From Mesostigma viride (lineage: Eukaryota > Streptophyta > Mesostigmatophyceae > Mesostigmatales > Mesostigmataceae), in the NCBI GenBank assembly GCA_009746045.1, contig RPFO01000138.1, positions 973,259-1,037,258 of the forward strand: a stretch of DNA of 64,000 nt, given 5' to 3'. The stretch's first letter is position 1; the number at the start of each line of letters is the position of its first letter. Shown here in pieces: positions 63,343 through 64,000 of this stretch. The notes under the pieces are model-generated. The model worked only from the letters and a program-made list of their open reading frames with translations. It was not told where the DNA came from and ran no database searches. The translations under genes and the position numbers were made by a program.

Positions 63343-64000
63343 AATGGGTGGCGGTGAGGGGTTGTGCCACTGGTGGGCAACAGCAGCACCCAGCAAGCAT
63401 GACACCGCGGCGCCACCCTGGGCTAGCGTGTGCGGGGTTGTCGTTGCATGTGGGTCAGCAGCTGCACTGGAAAGGGGGGGGGGGGGTGAGATGAAGGTGG
63501 AAGGGATGCTGTCTTTTGGTGCGTGGAATGGGGTGCACTGCCGTCATGGGAGCACGTGCTCACCCAGCAGTGCTTGCTGCACTGGGGTAGTGACACCGCT
63601 TGGCGCTCATTGTGCCCTTGTCTTGCACTGTGGCGGGGTATCTATATCCCATCACCGCCGATTGTGTTCTCTCGGTGTTGGTGTGCTGGCAGCATGCTAA
63701 GCAATGCCACTGCCAAACGACAGGGCCCGGCTGTGGCAGTCACATGGCAAATGGCGTGCCGTGATGTGCAAGGCTTGTGGGTATATGGGTCGCTGTTGTC
63801 ATGTCAGGATTGCATGTTGTTGGAGCTAGAGGTAGGTCTGTTGCTTATGGGACAGCCAGGGCACAAGCCGCCAAATGCCTGCATTCGCATCCCCTCGGCA
63901 AATTGCTAGAACTACGGAGAATTGGAGGGTCTGGGCCTTTTGATGCCATGTACCATTGCAGGGGAGGTTCATGTGACATGTGGTGGCCACCTGCTGGTAG
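63118..64000 (+). repeat. Dyskerin intron with GGCAGGCG repeat
   Basis: From the GTGCGT donor to the window end. G-runs are followed by about 120 bp of (GGCAGGCG)n (63220-63342). No further dyskerin exon is seen, so the intron exceeds 880 bp. Confidence 0.75.

Noticed and set aside
63060-63494. Frames translating the GGCAGGCG repeat
   Set aside because: Low-complexity artefact within the dyskerin intron.

Overview
The window looks like nuclear DNA from a green-lineage eukaryote, most likely a green alga. Its spliced genes are plant-like: a 114-residue RPB9, a PurM with a plastid-transit-like N terminus, and dyskerin. Introns use GT..AG borders, coding GC is high, and simple repeats are abundant. 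The species cannot be named from sequence alone.

Host genes. A PurM (AIR synthetase) gene runs leftwards out of the window (349-3072, minus, four exons seen). Divergent to it is a complete five-exon RPB9 gene (4176-13533, plus). Its last intron is about 7 kb and is filled by a satellite of 37-bp units. Near the right end are a two-exon gene for a secreted thrombospondin type 3 repeat protein (58278-60782, minus) and, divergent to it, the first exon of dyskerin/CBF5 (62149-63117, plus), whose next exon lies beyond the window.

The middle (about 14.78-57.85 kb) is a nest of transposable elements. An AATT-tailed non-LTR element that encodes only an ORF1-type protein was hit by a Ty3/gypsy-like retrotransposon (16428-27154). 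It was also hit by a 6.8-kb TA-flanked inverted-repeat DNA element (37542-44371). The Ty3 element appears a second time (27394-37485) after an N gap, with the same right flank, so the duplication may be an assembly effect. Further ORF1-only copies, reverse-transcriptase LINE relics, tail-only insertions and a 1.7-kb palindrome-ended element fill 46-57.9 kb.

The most interesting system is the Ty3/gypsy-like element. Its long fused polyprotein runs Gag, CCHC knuckle, aspartic protease, C5 cytosine DNA methyltransferase, reverse transcriptase, RNase H, DDE integrase and a C-terminal PHD finger. Its repeats are not ordinary LTRs: the order is long repeat, coding region, short repeat, long repeat, short repeat (a split-direct-repeat layout). 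The whole is bounded by TGTC..GACA and a 4-bp GAGC duplication. A methyltransferase writer and a PHD reader in one mobile polyprotein suggest an element that manipulates or reads host chromatin.

A second system is the partnership of ORF1-only elements and RT-encoding LINEs. They share a CTCC-CAAC-GGAG type 3' hairpin next to an A/T-rich tail, usually an AATT repeat. Precise 11-12 bp target duplications flank copies of 1.9 kb, 177 bp and 49 bp.
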